The notes: generated by a model not told the origin, from the sequence alone. A stretch of 64,000 nucleotides of DNA from Burhinus oedicnemus (GCA_008921705.1 VFFE01007644.1:190429-254428); one strand, 5' to 3'. Counted from the first letter of the stretch, positions 1 to 12,402 are shown. Program-made: numbers and translations.

Positions 1-2920
1 GGAAGACGCACCCTGCAGATTCCATTATTAAATTTACACATTGCAAGATTATGCATAGAAAAGGTAGTACAATATATTTTCTATAGCCCAAATGTGGAAA
101 ACAGTTTGTCTAATACTTGTCAGTTGTTTGCTCTTCCATCATTGTCATTAACAACTTCATACTGAGCAGGGAAACGGACAACTCGTAAAATTCCAAGGCA
201 AACATCCAGAGTGTACTGCAGGATGGCGGCAATTTCATGTTTTATAGATGTATAGAATAAAAAATCAATATCTAATATAACATAATGCATTAACATTTGC
301 CACTAAGATATTAACACCAAGTTCATAGTTAAAGTTCATAGTAATTTTTTCTATTTTGGATCAAAAGCGTGGAATATTCCCCATACCACCAACGTCAACT
401 CTAAAAGAGTGTGCTGTGTATGAGCCAGCTACAACTGATACACTTACCTTAACATTTCCTCTGCTTACCCTTGAAGGTATGTCTCAGACTCTGTACTAAG
501 CTGTCTGTCTGGAAATACTTCTGCTTCGGATCTCAACGTCTGAAAAAAAAAAAAAAAAGTGCTAACACACTGTCTTCTGGGTCCCTGACTATACAGAATG
601 ACTGGCATCACTTTCCCAAGAATCACAGAAACTCTTCATGAAGGAGTGAGGGACAAGAGTAGCTAGCAATGCATATGCAGCCCTGACCTGCCTGCCTGGG
701 GCTACCATTGATACAGCCTTTTTTATGAGATGCAGGAACAGGCACAGGGCAGGGGCTAAACCTCTCTCCCCCTCAGAGTATCGGTGTGTAAACGTTGTCT
801 CTGTCTGCATTAACCAGCAGGGCAGTTCACACGTGGCCGTGAAAGCGAGTGCTGGGCTTCTGTGCTGCCTGAGACACGGATACCTCCTTTCATGAGCAAA
901 CGCTGCGGTGCCACGTAGCACAGGTAATGTCTAGTGCCCCACGGAGCGCAGCATGCATTCTGCACGGCAGCGCTGGCACCGTATTTCCCTGCTGCCCATT
1001 CTTTAATTTGCAATGGCAGGGGGAAAAGGATACTGCCCATACATAAGTACGAAGCACAAGGAATTACACAGTCATCTTTTGCCTTATTTGTTTTGTTGTG
1101 GTTGCAACATGTAATTTAATGCATGCTTGGGTGCATGCAATGAGTTTTGTAAAGCCGAACGCTGTTAGATCTGGAACAACACCCTTTTCCTAAACTACTC
1201 CTAGGAAAAGGGAAAGTAATACCTAAGTGACTCACACGGCAGTTTAGATTTCATGAGAATCACAAAAAAAGATACTTTAAATAGTTGACAAAATTGTACA
1301 AAATGGGCTTTGTTTTAAATATTCCTTTTTTAAATTGCCTTGCAGTATACTTTCAGCTTGAGTCCATAATTTGAAGTCATAACACTGTGTGCTCATAAAG
1401 TATTGTTAAACAAAGCTTTATTCTTTATGTGGTGCATCTTCAGAGCAAAGGTATTTTACTGACACACACACTCTCTCACATGTATGTGACTTAAACAGGG
1501 CTGATCTGGGACTGGAGAGCGCAGGCTGGGAAGGGATGCTGGACAGCTGAAATATTTTAATTCTATGAAAATATTAAATAACCTCTTACTTGCATTTTTC
1601 CTTTATTGATGTAGAATGGTGTATTATGGAAAGGAGAGGGAATATAGAGAAGGGGAGTTGTGCTTTGGTTCAGTATTTCTATTGCCTGTGTATACAGTTC
1701 ATAAATAGGTCTGTTACAGGAATACCTGTAAAACAAAAAGTTCAAAGCCATTAACTTAGATATACAAGGGTTGCAATGTAGTACCACGAGGATCCTATGT
1801 CCTTTCCAAAGTCACGTTTGTCAGACTGTTTGCTGTCTCTATTCCCTTGCACAGCACACATGCTCTCTGGGTCTCTCAGACACTAACCCTTATCACCTTG
1901 ATGATATATCTAGCCCTTCCTCAGTATCTAGGCAGAAAGGGCCTTAATTTTCAGTAGCAGGAAACAGCATTCTTTCCAGGTAAGTCACTGAGTGACTTCA
2001 TTCAGATATCTGATTCATCTGACTCAACCTAGACAGCTATGTCTGCGTTAATTTGGTCTATACTTCTCTACAGTCAAGGGAGGTAAACTGGTGTTGGTTA
2101 GAAATCAGTCCAGACTTCTGGTGTGGGGACTTCAATCCCAGATCCTTCTGTCAATTTGGCTTTAAGGATACCTCACTATATTAAAAAACCCTGTATTAAC
2201 CACTTAGACCAATTTATGACTGCCAGCTGAAGGGTGTTACAGTAATCAAACTCCATCAGATTAAAAACAAATTCCTTGGAGTGGGGTATTTGTACAACAT
2301 TAGTATCTGACCACTTAAATTGGTACATTTTTGGTGTGTAGATTCTCCTTGAAGCTCACCATCTGTTAGGCTGTAAAGCTATTTGCTCTTCAACCCAATT
2401 AGACACTTGAGAGGCTTTACACTATAAAAAGAAGTATTTTTTTTCCATAAAAGTCATGTCTTCCTAATAGTGATAAAAAACAAATAGAGGTGCATTTAAC
2501 ACCAAGGGCTAACTGTTGGAAAAAAGGCATCCTTTCTAGTAGTATGCTTTTTGTATATTCTAAATGTTTTATTCTCACTCTTATTATTTCTTTCAAGACA
2601 AAGTGACCAAAACCTCTCTATACAGGCCTTTCTCTGTCATGTATAACCACTGGATCTTTCCTTTTATCTTTGCCACTCTTCTTTTGGCTTCACTCATATA
2701 GCTGGTGCTTCTCTTCCAAGTACTTATGATCTACCAATACAGTTCCGAATTACAAATTACCTCACCCTCTGACAGATATCTGTGTTTCGGGTGGAGGTCA
2801 TTCTTGTTTTAGTCACCTGATTCCGTAAAGGAATATAAGTATATCTTACACTTCCATAAACTGAGAGCTGACTTTTATACTCACTAATTTCAATGGATGT
2901 CCAAACCACAAGAAAACGAA
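1..2920. other. AT-rich non-coding stretch
   Basis: No recognisable gene or interspersed repeat was seen here. It holds a 16-base poly-A run near 541-558 next to a possible minus-strand splice acceptor (separate entry) and a consensus splice donor at 1979/1980. Open frames on both strands around 590-1120 are 60-110 codons, resemble no family I know, and overlap one another, so I treat them as chance. Confidence 0.6.
469..539 (-). other. Candidate internal exon, unrecognised
   Basis: On the minus strand a run of about 16 T followed by CAG at 542-540 makes a very strong 3' splice site. The 71 bases that follow are open in one frame, reading T-L-R-S-E-A-E-V-F-P-D-R and ending Y-L-Q-G, and finish at a GG|gtaagc donor (468-464). 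A second donor of AAG|gtaagt type lies 21 bases on (exon end 448), but that longer form meets a stop in every frame. Both splice signals are seen directly; that the segment is an exon is inference. Poly-T before CAG can also arise by chance or from a retroposed tail. I do not recognise the peptide. Confidence 0.2.
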
Positions 2921-3045
2921 TTGGGCAGGGCTCTGAGCAACCTGATCTAGCGGAAGATGTTCCTGCTCCTTGGAGAGGGGATTGGACTAGATGACCTTTA
3001 AGGGACCCTTCCAACCCAAACTATTCTATGATTCCATGATTCTAT
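2921..3045 (+). repeat. CR1 LINE 3' end fragment
   Basis: A severely 5'-truncated CR1 retroposon. The sequence runs from a 'gggcagggctctgagcaacctgatct' type block through 'ggactagatgacctttaa' and 'cccttccaaccc' to the CR1 terminal octamer repeats (ctattctatgattccatgattcta). These are hallmarks of the CR1 3' untranslated region in birds. Divergence looks moderate. No coding part is present, and the 5' truncation is typical of target-primed insertion. Confidence 0.9.
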
Positions 3046-3229
3046 TTTTCCCAATTCTTAGTAGGAAACATGTGAATACTGTTGCCTCTACTTCTTTAAC
3101 ATGTTTATTTTTATAGAAGTTATTGCGGAGGTATTGTACATGGGTAACAGTTCCAGGAAGTCTCCTGTGATAAAATGAAGGGTGAATTCTGGCTACATAG
3201 AGAATCCAGTTAACAGAAAATTAGTTTGG

Positions 3230-3850
3230 CTTGTCAGTGATCGTGGCTTCCTGCATATTGGGCTGCATTAGCAAATTCATAGCCAGCAGACCGAGGGAAG
3301 TGGTTACTTCCCTGTGCCCAGCGCTTGTGATGCCACAACTGGAATATTGTGTCAAGGTTCCCCTCTCTGTACACCAAAGAGCAACAAATTGGAGAAAATC
3401 AATCACAGAGGCACCAACATTATGAGTGGGCTGGAGTACACATCGCATGAGAAGAGGATGAGAAAGCTGGGTTTGTTCAGCTTGGAGAAAAGAAGGCTAA
3501 TGAAGGATTGGATTTCAATCTTCAACTACCAAAAGTGGGTTATGGAGAAGATGAAGTTGGACTTTTCTTAGAAGCGCACAGTGGAAAGACAAGATGCAGT
3601 AGTCACAGGCTGCAGCAGGGGAAATTCATGCTAGCTGCAAACAAAGAATATTTGCCATGAAGGTAGCCAAGCACTAGACCAGGTGCCCAGAGAAGTATTG
3701 GAATATCCACTCTTGAAGATACTCAAAACTCAACCAGGCAAGGCCCTGAGCAATCTTACCTTACTTTGAAGTTAGCCTTGCTTTGAATAGAGGTCTAAAC
3801 TAGATGACCTTCTTTGGTTGCTTCTAGTACGAATTACTCTACAGTTCAAA
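3230..3850 (+). repeat. Old CR1 LINE, RT C-terminus and 3' UTR remnant
   Basis: A diverged plus-strand CR1. It begins in the end of the reverse transcriptase region: readable residues include I-L-G-C-I, then S-R-P-R-E-V-V-T-S-L-C-P-A-L and P-Q-L-E-Y-C-V, matching the conserved block before the CR1 ORF2 terminus. It continues into the part encoding L-G-L-F-S-L-E-K and then the 3' UTR ('aggtgcccagagaag', 'gaggtctaaactagatgacctt'). Many substitutions and small deletions break all frames, and the terminal octamers are degraded. It is older than the copy just upstream. Confidence 0.85.
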
Positions 3851-6800
3851 GCACCGCAATGCCTGGTAAAAATAAGGAAATCTCTAGGGAGAAAGGGAAA
3901 TGCTGTTTTAAGCAGGAGGAAGCACAGCACTAATATATGCAAATAAAGAAGGAAAGAAAGAAACTTCTTGCAGTTTGACAGTATTCTGTTTAACTGTGTT
4001 CCTGTCCTTCATTAAACATGTCCAGCAGATAACAGTCCATTTTCTTACCCATATCTTAACCCTTGCTCATGGAGATAAAACCCACACAGTTTTATCATTG
4101 CATAAATAAGCTTTTCACCAAAGCTAAGAACAATCCCTCTCACCAAATCAGGTTGAGAATCCACTATGCAGCTTCAAGATTTGAGCTTAACCATGTTATG
4201 AAGATCTCCCAAGAGGATGGTTTGTGCAAAATAGGTCCCCTTTCACTTATGGGGAGTGAGGACAGATCTTTTTTCCTCTCAGTCTTCTGCCAAGCAGATT
4301 ACATTTAGTCTTTCATTGAACTTTTCTCTTTCTTCCTTTGATATCTGATTTGCTTTTATTTTCCATAAGGCACTTTATTTTACTTTTAATTGATTTATCA
4401 AAAAACATGTGAGGTTAGTGACACATTCAATTATCCTGGCTGAGCTTATTATTATCTAATACAATAAAAAGATCAGAGGCTCAGAAATCCTTTATTTCCT
4501 TTTAATTATGCCTGATCTTCCTGTTTCTTTATCAGTTTGAATCAGTTTTATCAATTTCACACTAGCAATGCAGCAAGCAGCAGTATATCTTAGAGATGAA
4601 TGTCGTTATTAAAAAAACTGTAACATTAACATTTTTACCTAGTAAATCCCAGTGCACCTTACTGAAGACTTACCCTAACTAGTATTTAATATAACCACCA
4701 AGGACCTCTACATTTTTATAAATTTTAAAACCTCTAGATATTTACATATAGTTGTGGATCTAGTTAGCCTAGGATCTTGAAAAATTAATGGCTATTTTAC
4801 CTCTGAAAGAGTTAAACATTTAAAAATTAATTTTTTTTAATTATAATCTTCCTTTGATTATTTCTTATTTAGTGTTTCCCAAAACTTTGTCAACTACACA
4901 TGTTTTTACTGCCTTTTAGAGAATAAATCATCCTCTCTTAGATATATATATAATCTTCACCATCCAGAAATCCCAGAGTAGGTGCTGCCCGGGTAGTGAT
5001 GCCTACAGCAGCCTTTCTGAGAGGCATTAGGACTGTGGTGCTGCAAACTCCCCTGCAGCCAGTACCAACCCACAATAACAGGGTTGGCACCAAGCACCTC
5101 AATGAGCACACGAACAGACCTTGCAGGTTATATCACCAAAGAACTCCAAGGTTTTCCAGGGAGCGTTAGAAGTTGCATGTCTTTTGGAAAGTTTGTGACA
5201 TTTTAAAAAGCACTGTAAAAACCAGAGATTTTAAACAGCACAGTGAAAATCAGAGTTTTGTAACTCGGTAAACTGCCCCAGGTACAATTGAAATCCAGCT
5301 TGAGTGATTGCTGTTTTGTTTGTGGGTGTACAGTATTTGCTAATAGATATCTGATTGTTTAAAAATGAAATAAAACACAACATAAAACTTCATTTGACTT
5401 GCTTCTTTGGGGAATTAAATTTCTCATCGTTCCACTATTGCCTCTGTAGAAGGGGTAATCATGGTAGGACTTGTTGATTCAAGTAGAATTTCTCAGAGAG
5501 AAAGATCTGGGAAAAGACAGAAAGTGAAATCAACAGGGAGCCTTCCACATGATCCTTCTCTTACTGGCCTGTCCTATCTGCAGACTGCGTGTGTCAAAAA
5601 ATGAACTTTGACTGGATATTGTTTAAATGTTAGAGCAGGCAGAAAGCAATATTCAGATTTCCAAAACTACAACTTTCCTGTGCTTCCTAATCTCTAAAGA
5701 CCATGATCTATGCTAATTACAACTCTTTTTTTTTTTTCCCCGGATTGTCCACACTTCATTATTTCTCCTACATGCTGTTGCTTGGCAGCTAGATATTTAA
5801 TAAGATTGCAGGATATGAGAAAACAGGGATATTTTCCTCTTGGCACTCATGAATGAACCTTTCCTAGGACACAGGTGCTTTCTTTCAAGACTTCTAAACC
5901 CTTCTCCAGGGAGACAGGATACTGTTCATCTCATAGAAATTGTTTGTAAAAATAAATAATTGCTGTTATGTGCTGAATGTGTTTATATGCATAAATATTT
6001 TTATTATCTGGACAGTCAAGGTAAAGAAGAGGAAATATTAAACATAAAAACATGGTTAAATTTATCAAGCACCCAGATACCCAAAGGAATACAAATCTTT
6101 CCCTTTTCTGACTAAGAATTGATGTTGATGTTCATGGCAAATGTTTGTTACACCCTCATTAAAGTCACTCCTTTGGTCTGAGCCATATTGCTCATGTTCA
6201 AAATTAGGACCATATTACAGCTGCAACTGTCAAAATTTTGTATATCATTGTCACCTTCATCTTGCAGTACATGCAGAATAAGTTTGCAAATTCTCTGAGA
6301 CAGGAATCAGGTTTTGTTATCTTGCTGTCTTTCAGGTAAATTAATTAACCGTGATAATCACAGATTTTTTGAGACAGCTGTTCTTACACTTACAATTCCA
6401 CAGGAAGAAACATAAATGTTTATGAATACAGTTCTAGAACCACTAATTATGTAAATTTTATGTTTTTTAAATGACAATCCACCTGCAAGATGCCCAGTAG
6501 CCGGTGGAGGTAGGTAGCCTCTTAAACAAAAAAAATCTACATACATTTTTCTTATGTTTTAGAGATTTGTCTCCTGGTTTCAGAGGTTGCAAAACAAGAT
6601 GGCATGCTGTGACACAGCATGGGAGAAAATAATGCATCAACATTGAGAAATAAAATGGCTCTGCAACTTGCTATCTCTGTAAAGACAGTGAACATTCAGG
6701 AAGAATATATTGCACTGATCTTCTCCAATTGCTTCAGGACTTCTTCAAGAAGAGGTTTTTTATTATTATTATTTTCTTTGTCGTTTCTTCTCACATCCAT

Positions 6801-7797
6801 CAGTAGAGGAGCTTCAAATATTATTGTATCAAGCACATGGCAGAATAGATTCTCTATAGTAAAACTACAGATATCAGAGATAAAAAGTCCTATATAATCA
6901 GTGATCTCTGTTGATGCAGAGATCAGACTCAATGATTTCTTCTGGGCTGTTCTGCTGCATTTTATCCAGTTTAATTTTAAATTGTTATCCAAAATGGACT
7001 CCAAATACTAGCCTTTTCTAACTAAAGCACGTTCCTTGAGAGGTCATCTTAAAGGTATTTTCCTGATTTTTTTTCCTCTGAACTTACCCTGAATATATAA
7101 TCTTTTAATAAAGAAATAAAATGTTTGCAATGAAAAGAACTTCTACCTATAACAATATATCAGTAACATTAGACAGAAGAGCTCTGAAATTTCCTTTCCC
7201 AGGAATGTGTGTGTGCATTTAAACTAATTTAAATACATTTAAGTAGCATTTCATTGATAGACAAGCAAAACTACAGACATTCTAAAAACATTTCTTTATG
7301 ACATTAAAATGTGTTTAAATATATTTAATGGGCAAACCGGGGAAAAAAATTAAAAAAGTCAATACACTGTGTTTACAATAATAGAGAGTAACCTGTAAAA
7401 GGAATTAAGATTTCATTGTGTAGCAGCCATAGAGAAATGAGAGCAAAATACTAACAAAATAAAAGAGTAACATATTTTAAGGACACATAATAAAAAACTT
7501 TAAAAGATCTAGTGGAATTTCTTGTAAAATTAAAACTTGTGCTTTTTGTCTAGGAGTTTGCAAAAAGAGAACATAGTAAGAATATAAAAGACTGTGGCAG
7601 GTCTCTAAGACTGGCGTCTTGAACAGGAATTTCAGAAACCATGAGAACTATCTTGTCACCCTGCCTGGTCATTGAAACAAAACGCTCACTGACTTCTCTG
7701 GGAAATATTTATCCTGGTAAGTACAAAATTCTACACTTTCTCCTGCAGAACAGTTCCACTCTGGACCTGCTCTGATACATACCTACATGAAAAGGAG

Positions 7798-7817
7798 NNN
7801 NNNNNNNNNNNNNNNNN
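7798..7817. other. Assembly gap of 20 N
   Basis: Twenty N characters. The gap abuts an AAGGG tandem repeat on its right side, so it probably reflects failure to assemble through that microsatellite. The true length of the missing sequence is unknown, since 20 N looks like a fixed placeholder and the second gap in the window has the same length. Confidence 0.98.
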
Positions 7818-7854
7818 AAGGGAAGGGAAGGGAAGGGAAGGGAAGGGAAGGGAA
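7818..7854 (+). repeat. (AAGGG)n microsatellite
   Basis: About seven perfect copies of the pentamer AAGGG directly follow the N gap. The tract may extend into the gap. It is purine-only on the plus strand, a composition that can form triplex or G-rich structures and often interrupts short-read assembly. Confidence 0.95.
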
Positions 7855-10800
7855 CCTTCTTGAGTAATTTTATTAGACAGTGAATCTGCTTTTGTTTTAA
7901 TGTAATAATTTATTGTATTAGTCTTTTTGTGAATGTTATATATATTATTGGAAACTACCTTGCAAACCATCTGTTTAAACAAACCTCAACCCATGATTTA
8001 ACAGTAATCTATTCATAAAAACTTTTCAGTTGATTTTTCTGTTACTGGTCTCCTAAGTCATATGACATTGTTGCTCTATGTTGATTTTTTTTAATTTGCA
8101 TAACTGCATAAAGAAAATCCATTTCTTTTTGAAAAAAATCTAATTTGTATGCCATTTTAAGTTTTATCTAATGTGCTTTCTTCATAAATAAATCACTGCT
8201 ATAGTCCTGAAATTAACTTCCCATAGACATTCACATTATCAGATTTAGCGAAGAAAGTTACAAATAATGTGGGATCATAGTATGATTAGGAAAAAAAATT
8301 TAAAAAACACCAAGCCACACTTATTTCTTACACATTCACTTTTAGTGAGTTGTTTGTTGACATATCTTCCTAAACAGTATCCCTACTCTGGAAACAATGA
8401 GAATTTCTCACTTTAACAGAAGAAAACTGCTTATCACTCCTGAGATTTACACGGACAATTCAAATAGTCTCTTTCAAAGTCATTTCATCGGGGGTCCTCT
8501 TTCCTCCATCATAGTTCTCAGAGGTGATTGCTCTTGCTTGTAGTTCACTGCAGACTTGTTGGCATCACCTGTTTCTACTGTGACTGTGCAGTTGCAATAT
8601 TGCTAACTGCGACCCTTACACTTCCCACAGACAGTCAGAGAACTGGAGATGGGCAAATCAAAGTTTTACAAAATAGTAAAGTCAGGCAGCATCAAATAAA
8701 CAGCCTGTCTCCACAGCAGAAGGGCAGTTTATTTCAGTGGTTTTCAGAGATGAAAGTGAGTTTTAGCAACGGACTGTACTTGTAACACAAGGAGGTAGAA
8801 AGAAAGTAACAGAAACCCAAAGATTACCCTGCTCCAAAGATGTTTCAAGGATAAAGAACCAGTGAGTGCGAATGTTATTCTGCCACACGTAAAGAGAGGG
8901 TAAGGAATCACACAAACAGAAAGCAGGCGTATCTCACGGCTATTTTGCATTAACGTTGCTCTTTTTCCAGCCCAATAGCCAATAGCGTGTGGAAACATTC
9001 AGTGTCTTTCACTCTTTTTTCCTCTAATAAACCCCATTTCAGTTACACAGGAAAGAACAGGTAGAAAAATTCAAACTGCTTTTTTTAACTTGAGAGTAAC
9101 TAAATAAGGTCAAATAAAAAAGTTCCAGTCTAGCCAAGTCTAAATCATGTTACAGCTTTTAAATTATTATTTTTAACAGTCTAAAACTTTTATAAACCTT
9201 CTGCGTGTGTCCAGCTGTCTTGCTAACTCTCAAGCTCAATTACAGCATTATTGAGAAAGTGCTTTAGCAGCAGGATGTAGCGCTCTATACTAAATAGAGG
9301 CCCTCAGCTGAGATTACTATATGTGTGTAGTATATAGCATGGCTATTTTGATGGCACAAGAGAATTCCTGGGAGTTTTATTCCTTGCAAGATTATCTGCT
9401 AAAAGAGAGAGAGTAATAAGAATCATACAGTTCTACATGGTGCATTATACATACGGTTATGCGCTACTCGAGTCCTCCAAGTGCAGCTGGAACATAAAAG
9501 GACAGAGGCAGAGTTAGCAGAAATCAGTTCCTACTATTATGGGTTTGGATGGTTCATATAGAGTTGAGCATACCGTAAATCTACCCCAGTTTCCTCTCTG
9601 CCTACAAATCTCTGATTGCTATAAATACCAATGAGGCAAATCAATATTTAGAACATAAACAGGGAAAACATATCTAGAAAAAATGCAGAAATGTCAAATA
9701 TAGGCCACATATATGAAATTATTTCCTGATCTTGAGGATCCTTAGAATTTAGAATGTTTTTTTTCTGAGGAAAGCAGTAGGAAATCTTCTTGTGGAACTA
9801 TTAAAATGTAAAAAGACAACATATGGGAAAAAATATCTAAGACAGACTCCTGCACTGTGAATGAGAAAAATAAATGGGTCTGAGTGGGTGTTTTTTGCCA
9901 CTGATTTATTTTTTCCATCTCCACGTTCTACAGTCTTGTTTAAAGAAAAGCAACACAATTGTCACCCTGAGAAAATTACAGAAGTGGAAAGTACCGTGTA
10001 CACGGCCTGTTCCAGGCATAGTCCATGATCTGTGGCACCAAGTAATTCAGCTAATTAGTAAAGGAAATCAGTATCTCCTTGTAAAAATGTGAGATTTTTT
10101 TATTAATTCCAATGCAAAATACAAATTTTACAATTCAAAAAACATCACAAAAGTAACCAGTGATTGGTAGAGGTGGTACCTGGAGATCATTTTCACCACT
10201 TTATCATTATTCCCAAACAATTATCATTTAATCCTCCTCAGTGTGGGGGTTTCTGTCAAGTACATTAGAGTGAGACTGTCTGGAAATTTTAAAGGATGTT
10301 TTAAAAAGATGCTCAAAAGTGATGTTGTTTCTGTGCTCATTTCCATAGCTTAGAGATGACAGATTTGGATTGCTCCCTTATGCTTGCTATGCCAATAAAA
10401 TATAATCAATCTGGAGATAAAAACAAGGAAACAGAGTTGGGGTGTAATCAGCTGAAGAATGTCCTTTAGTTTAAGTTTTATTATTTTGCAAGAGATTTTT
10501 TTTTTTAAATGAAAAAATGGTTTCTTACATTTGAAAATGCCCTTTCTTTGAGGAAGGTGGATATTTAAATATTCATGAGAATCTTTTATCTACAGCTCTG
10601 TGTTCTTGTTCAGCCTTGTCATTGGTCAGAAAAGGTCAAGAATTTGTGGTCAAAAATTCAGCTACATATTATCTACATCTGACACTAGTTGCTATAGCAA
10701 AGAGTAAGGTTTTTTCTGTGTGAATACTGTTGAAAGATTCTAGGGGCAAAATTGGCAAGAAAAAATACTTTTTCCCAGTGTCCTATAACAAGCTAGAGAT

Positions 10801-11256
10801 ATAGCTGATTCACCAATAAAAGAACAATATTAAGAGTTCAGTGTTCCTCTTTAGGTTTACCCATTAGGTGTTACTCAAATCATGAAGATAATTCCACAGA
10901 GGCAGAGATGACAAGGAAGGGAAGTTCCTGTTTTCTTTTGGATTTAACTATCTCTGTTATCCTGGGGTGGGTTGATGCTGGCTGGACGCCAGGTGCCCAC
11001 CAAAGCCTCTCTATCACTCTCCTCCTCAGCTGGACAGGGGGGAGAAAATATGATTAAAGGCTTGTGGGTTGAGATAAGGACGAGGAGACATCATTCACCA
11101 ATTACTGTCATAGGCAAAACAGATTCAGCTTGGGGAAATTAGTTTAATTTATTACCAATCAAACAGAGTAAGATAATGAGAAATAAACCCAAATCTCAAA
11201 ACACTTTTCCCCCACCCCTCCCTTATTCCTGGCCTTAACTTCACTCTGAGTTTTCT

Positions 11257-11631
11257 CTACCACTTTCCTCCCAGTGGCACAGTGGGACAGAGAACAGGGA
11301 TTGCAGTCAGTCCATCACACGTTGTCTCCGCCGCTTCTTCCTCCTCAGAGGAGGACTCCTCACATGTTTTCCCTCCTTCAGCATGGGGTCCCTCCCATGG
11401 GAAACAGTCCTCCACAAAATTCTCCAACGTGAGTCCTTCCCAAGTGCCGCAGTTCACAAACGGCTCTAACGTGAGTTCCTTCCACAGGGTGCAGTCCTTC
11501 AGGAATAGACTGCTCCAGCGTGGGTCCCCCAAAGGGGTCACAAGTCCTGCCAGCAAACCTGCTCCAGTGTGGGCTCCTCTCTCCAAAGGTCCTACCAGCA
11601 GCATTCCAACGCGGGCTTCCCATGGGGTCAC
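11257..11631 (-). other. Open frame across LTR mini-repeat array
   Basis: A 124-codon open frame inside the LTR, starting with M-T-P-W-E-A. It is made of degenerate units of about 14-16 residues with the pattern C-x-x-W-E-x-L-T-L-E-x-F-V, seen around D-C-T-L-W-K-E-L-T-L-E-P-F-V and again at T-W-E-G-L-T-L-E-N-F-V-E-D-C. An acidic tail with E-E-S-S-S-E-E-E-E follows. On the DNA level these are units of about 42-48 bp of the type 'gctccagcgtgggtcc...ggggtgcagtccttca'. Frames of this sort turn up as predicted proteins in bird annotations, but it lies in LTR rather than in a viral gene, so I do not call it a gene. Confidence 0.5.
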
Positions 11632-11902
11632 AGCCTCCTTTGGGCATCCACCTGCTCTGGCATGCGGTCCTCCATGGGCTGCAGGTGATTATCTGTTCCA
11701 TCATTAACCTCCATGGGCTGCAGGGGTACAGTTTGCGTCACCATGGTCTTCATCACGGGCTCTGGGGGAATCTCTGCTCCGGTGCCTCGACCACCTCCTC
11801 CCCCTCCTTCTTAACTGACCTTGGTGTCTGCAGAGTTGTTTCTGTCATATATTCTTGCTCCTTTCTTTGTCTGCTGTTGTATGTTTGGTTTTCCGCCCCC
11901 TT

Positions 11903-11910
11903 CTTAAATA
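11903..11910 (-). promoter_or_regulatory. Putative TATA box of the minus-strand LTR
   Basis: TATTTAAG on the minus strand, about 180 bases inside the LTR's 5' edge. The position suits the end of a U3 region. Activity is not shown. Confidence 0.4.
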
Positions 11911-12224
11911 TGCTATCCCAGAGGTGCTACCACCATCACTGATGGGCTTGGCCTTGTCCAGTGACAGGCCTGTCTTGGAGCCAGCGGGCGCTGGCTCTGT
12001 TGGACATGGGGGAAGCTTCTAGCAGCTTCTCACAGAAGTTACCCCCGTAGCCCCCCTGCTACCAAAATCTTGCCATGCAAACCCAACATATATTCACACA
12101 AAAAATCTGTTGTTAGGTGAGGCTTTTGACATGGTGAGGGGTCAGATCAATAAGAAACGGCAGAGCTTGCATCTACAAAAACAGCTGTTGTCGAGATAAA
12201 AGAACAAACAGTTATAAAAGATGT

Positions 12225-12402
12225 CTCTTTATACAAATAAATATAAGAATATATCATAGACTACATAGAATAACATATATAAATTATAAAAATTTAATAT
12301 GTATTATATGAGTTACAGTTAAATAATATGTATTCATACATAATTATATAAAAATATAATGTACATATATGAAATATTATTAAATATTAAATAACAAGAA
12401 TT
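12225..12402. repeat. AT-rich low-complexity block
   Basis: Nearly 180 bases made almost only of A and T in short alternating words (ATATAT, TAAATA, ATTATA). No periodic unit is obvious. It may be a decayed AT microsatellite or simply easily melted DNA. Confidence 0.7.

Larger units (their letters stand above)
3851..10962. other. Long AT-rich non-coding stretch
   Basis: About 7 kb with no recognised gene and no clear interspersed repeat. It includes a 20-N assembly gap with an adjoining AAGGG tract (separate entries). Notable but unassigned items are a 102-codon minus-strand open frame at 6696-7004, a possible small plus-strand exon at 7627-7716, and a moderately GC-rich patch at 4980-5170. 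The rest is unique-looking AT-rich DNA. Confidence 0.6.
10963..12088 (-). mobile_element. Solo LTR of an avian endogenous retrovirus (ERVL-like)
   Basis: About 1.13 kb, recognised from its plus-strand left edge TGgGGTGGGTTGATGCTGGC and the following 'ggacgccaggtgcccaccaaagcc'. This matches an LTR family common in neoavian genomes and usually placed with ERVL. I read it on the minus strand, because there it has a TATTTAAG box (11910-11903) well upstream of an AATAAA signal (11153-11148). Termini are TG...CA. The flanks 'tatcc' and 'tatat' agree at only 3 of 5 bases, so a target duplication is not firmly shown. No gag, pol or env lies next to it, so it is a solo LTR left by LTR-LTR recombination. 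The central 500 bp is a degenerate mini-repeat (separate entry). Family name and orientation rest on memory; the repeat itself is secure. Confidence 0.8.

Noticed and set aside
11282..11942. Two 140-codon plus-strand frames in the LTR
   Set aside because: They run antisense to the LTR mini-repeat and result from its GC-rich composition and in-phase unit length.
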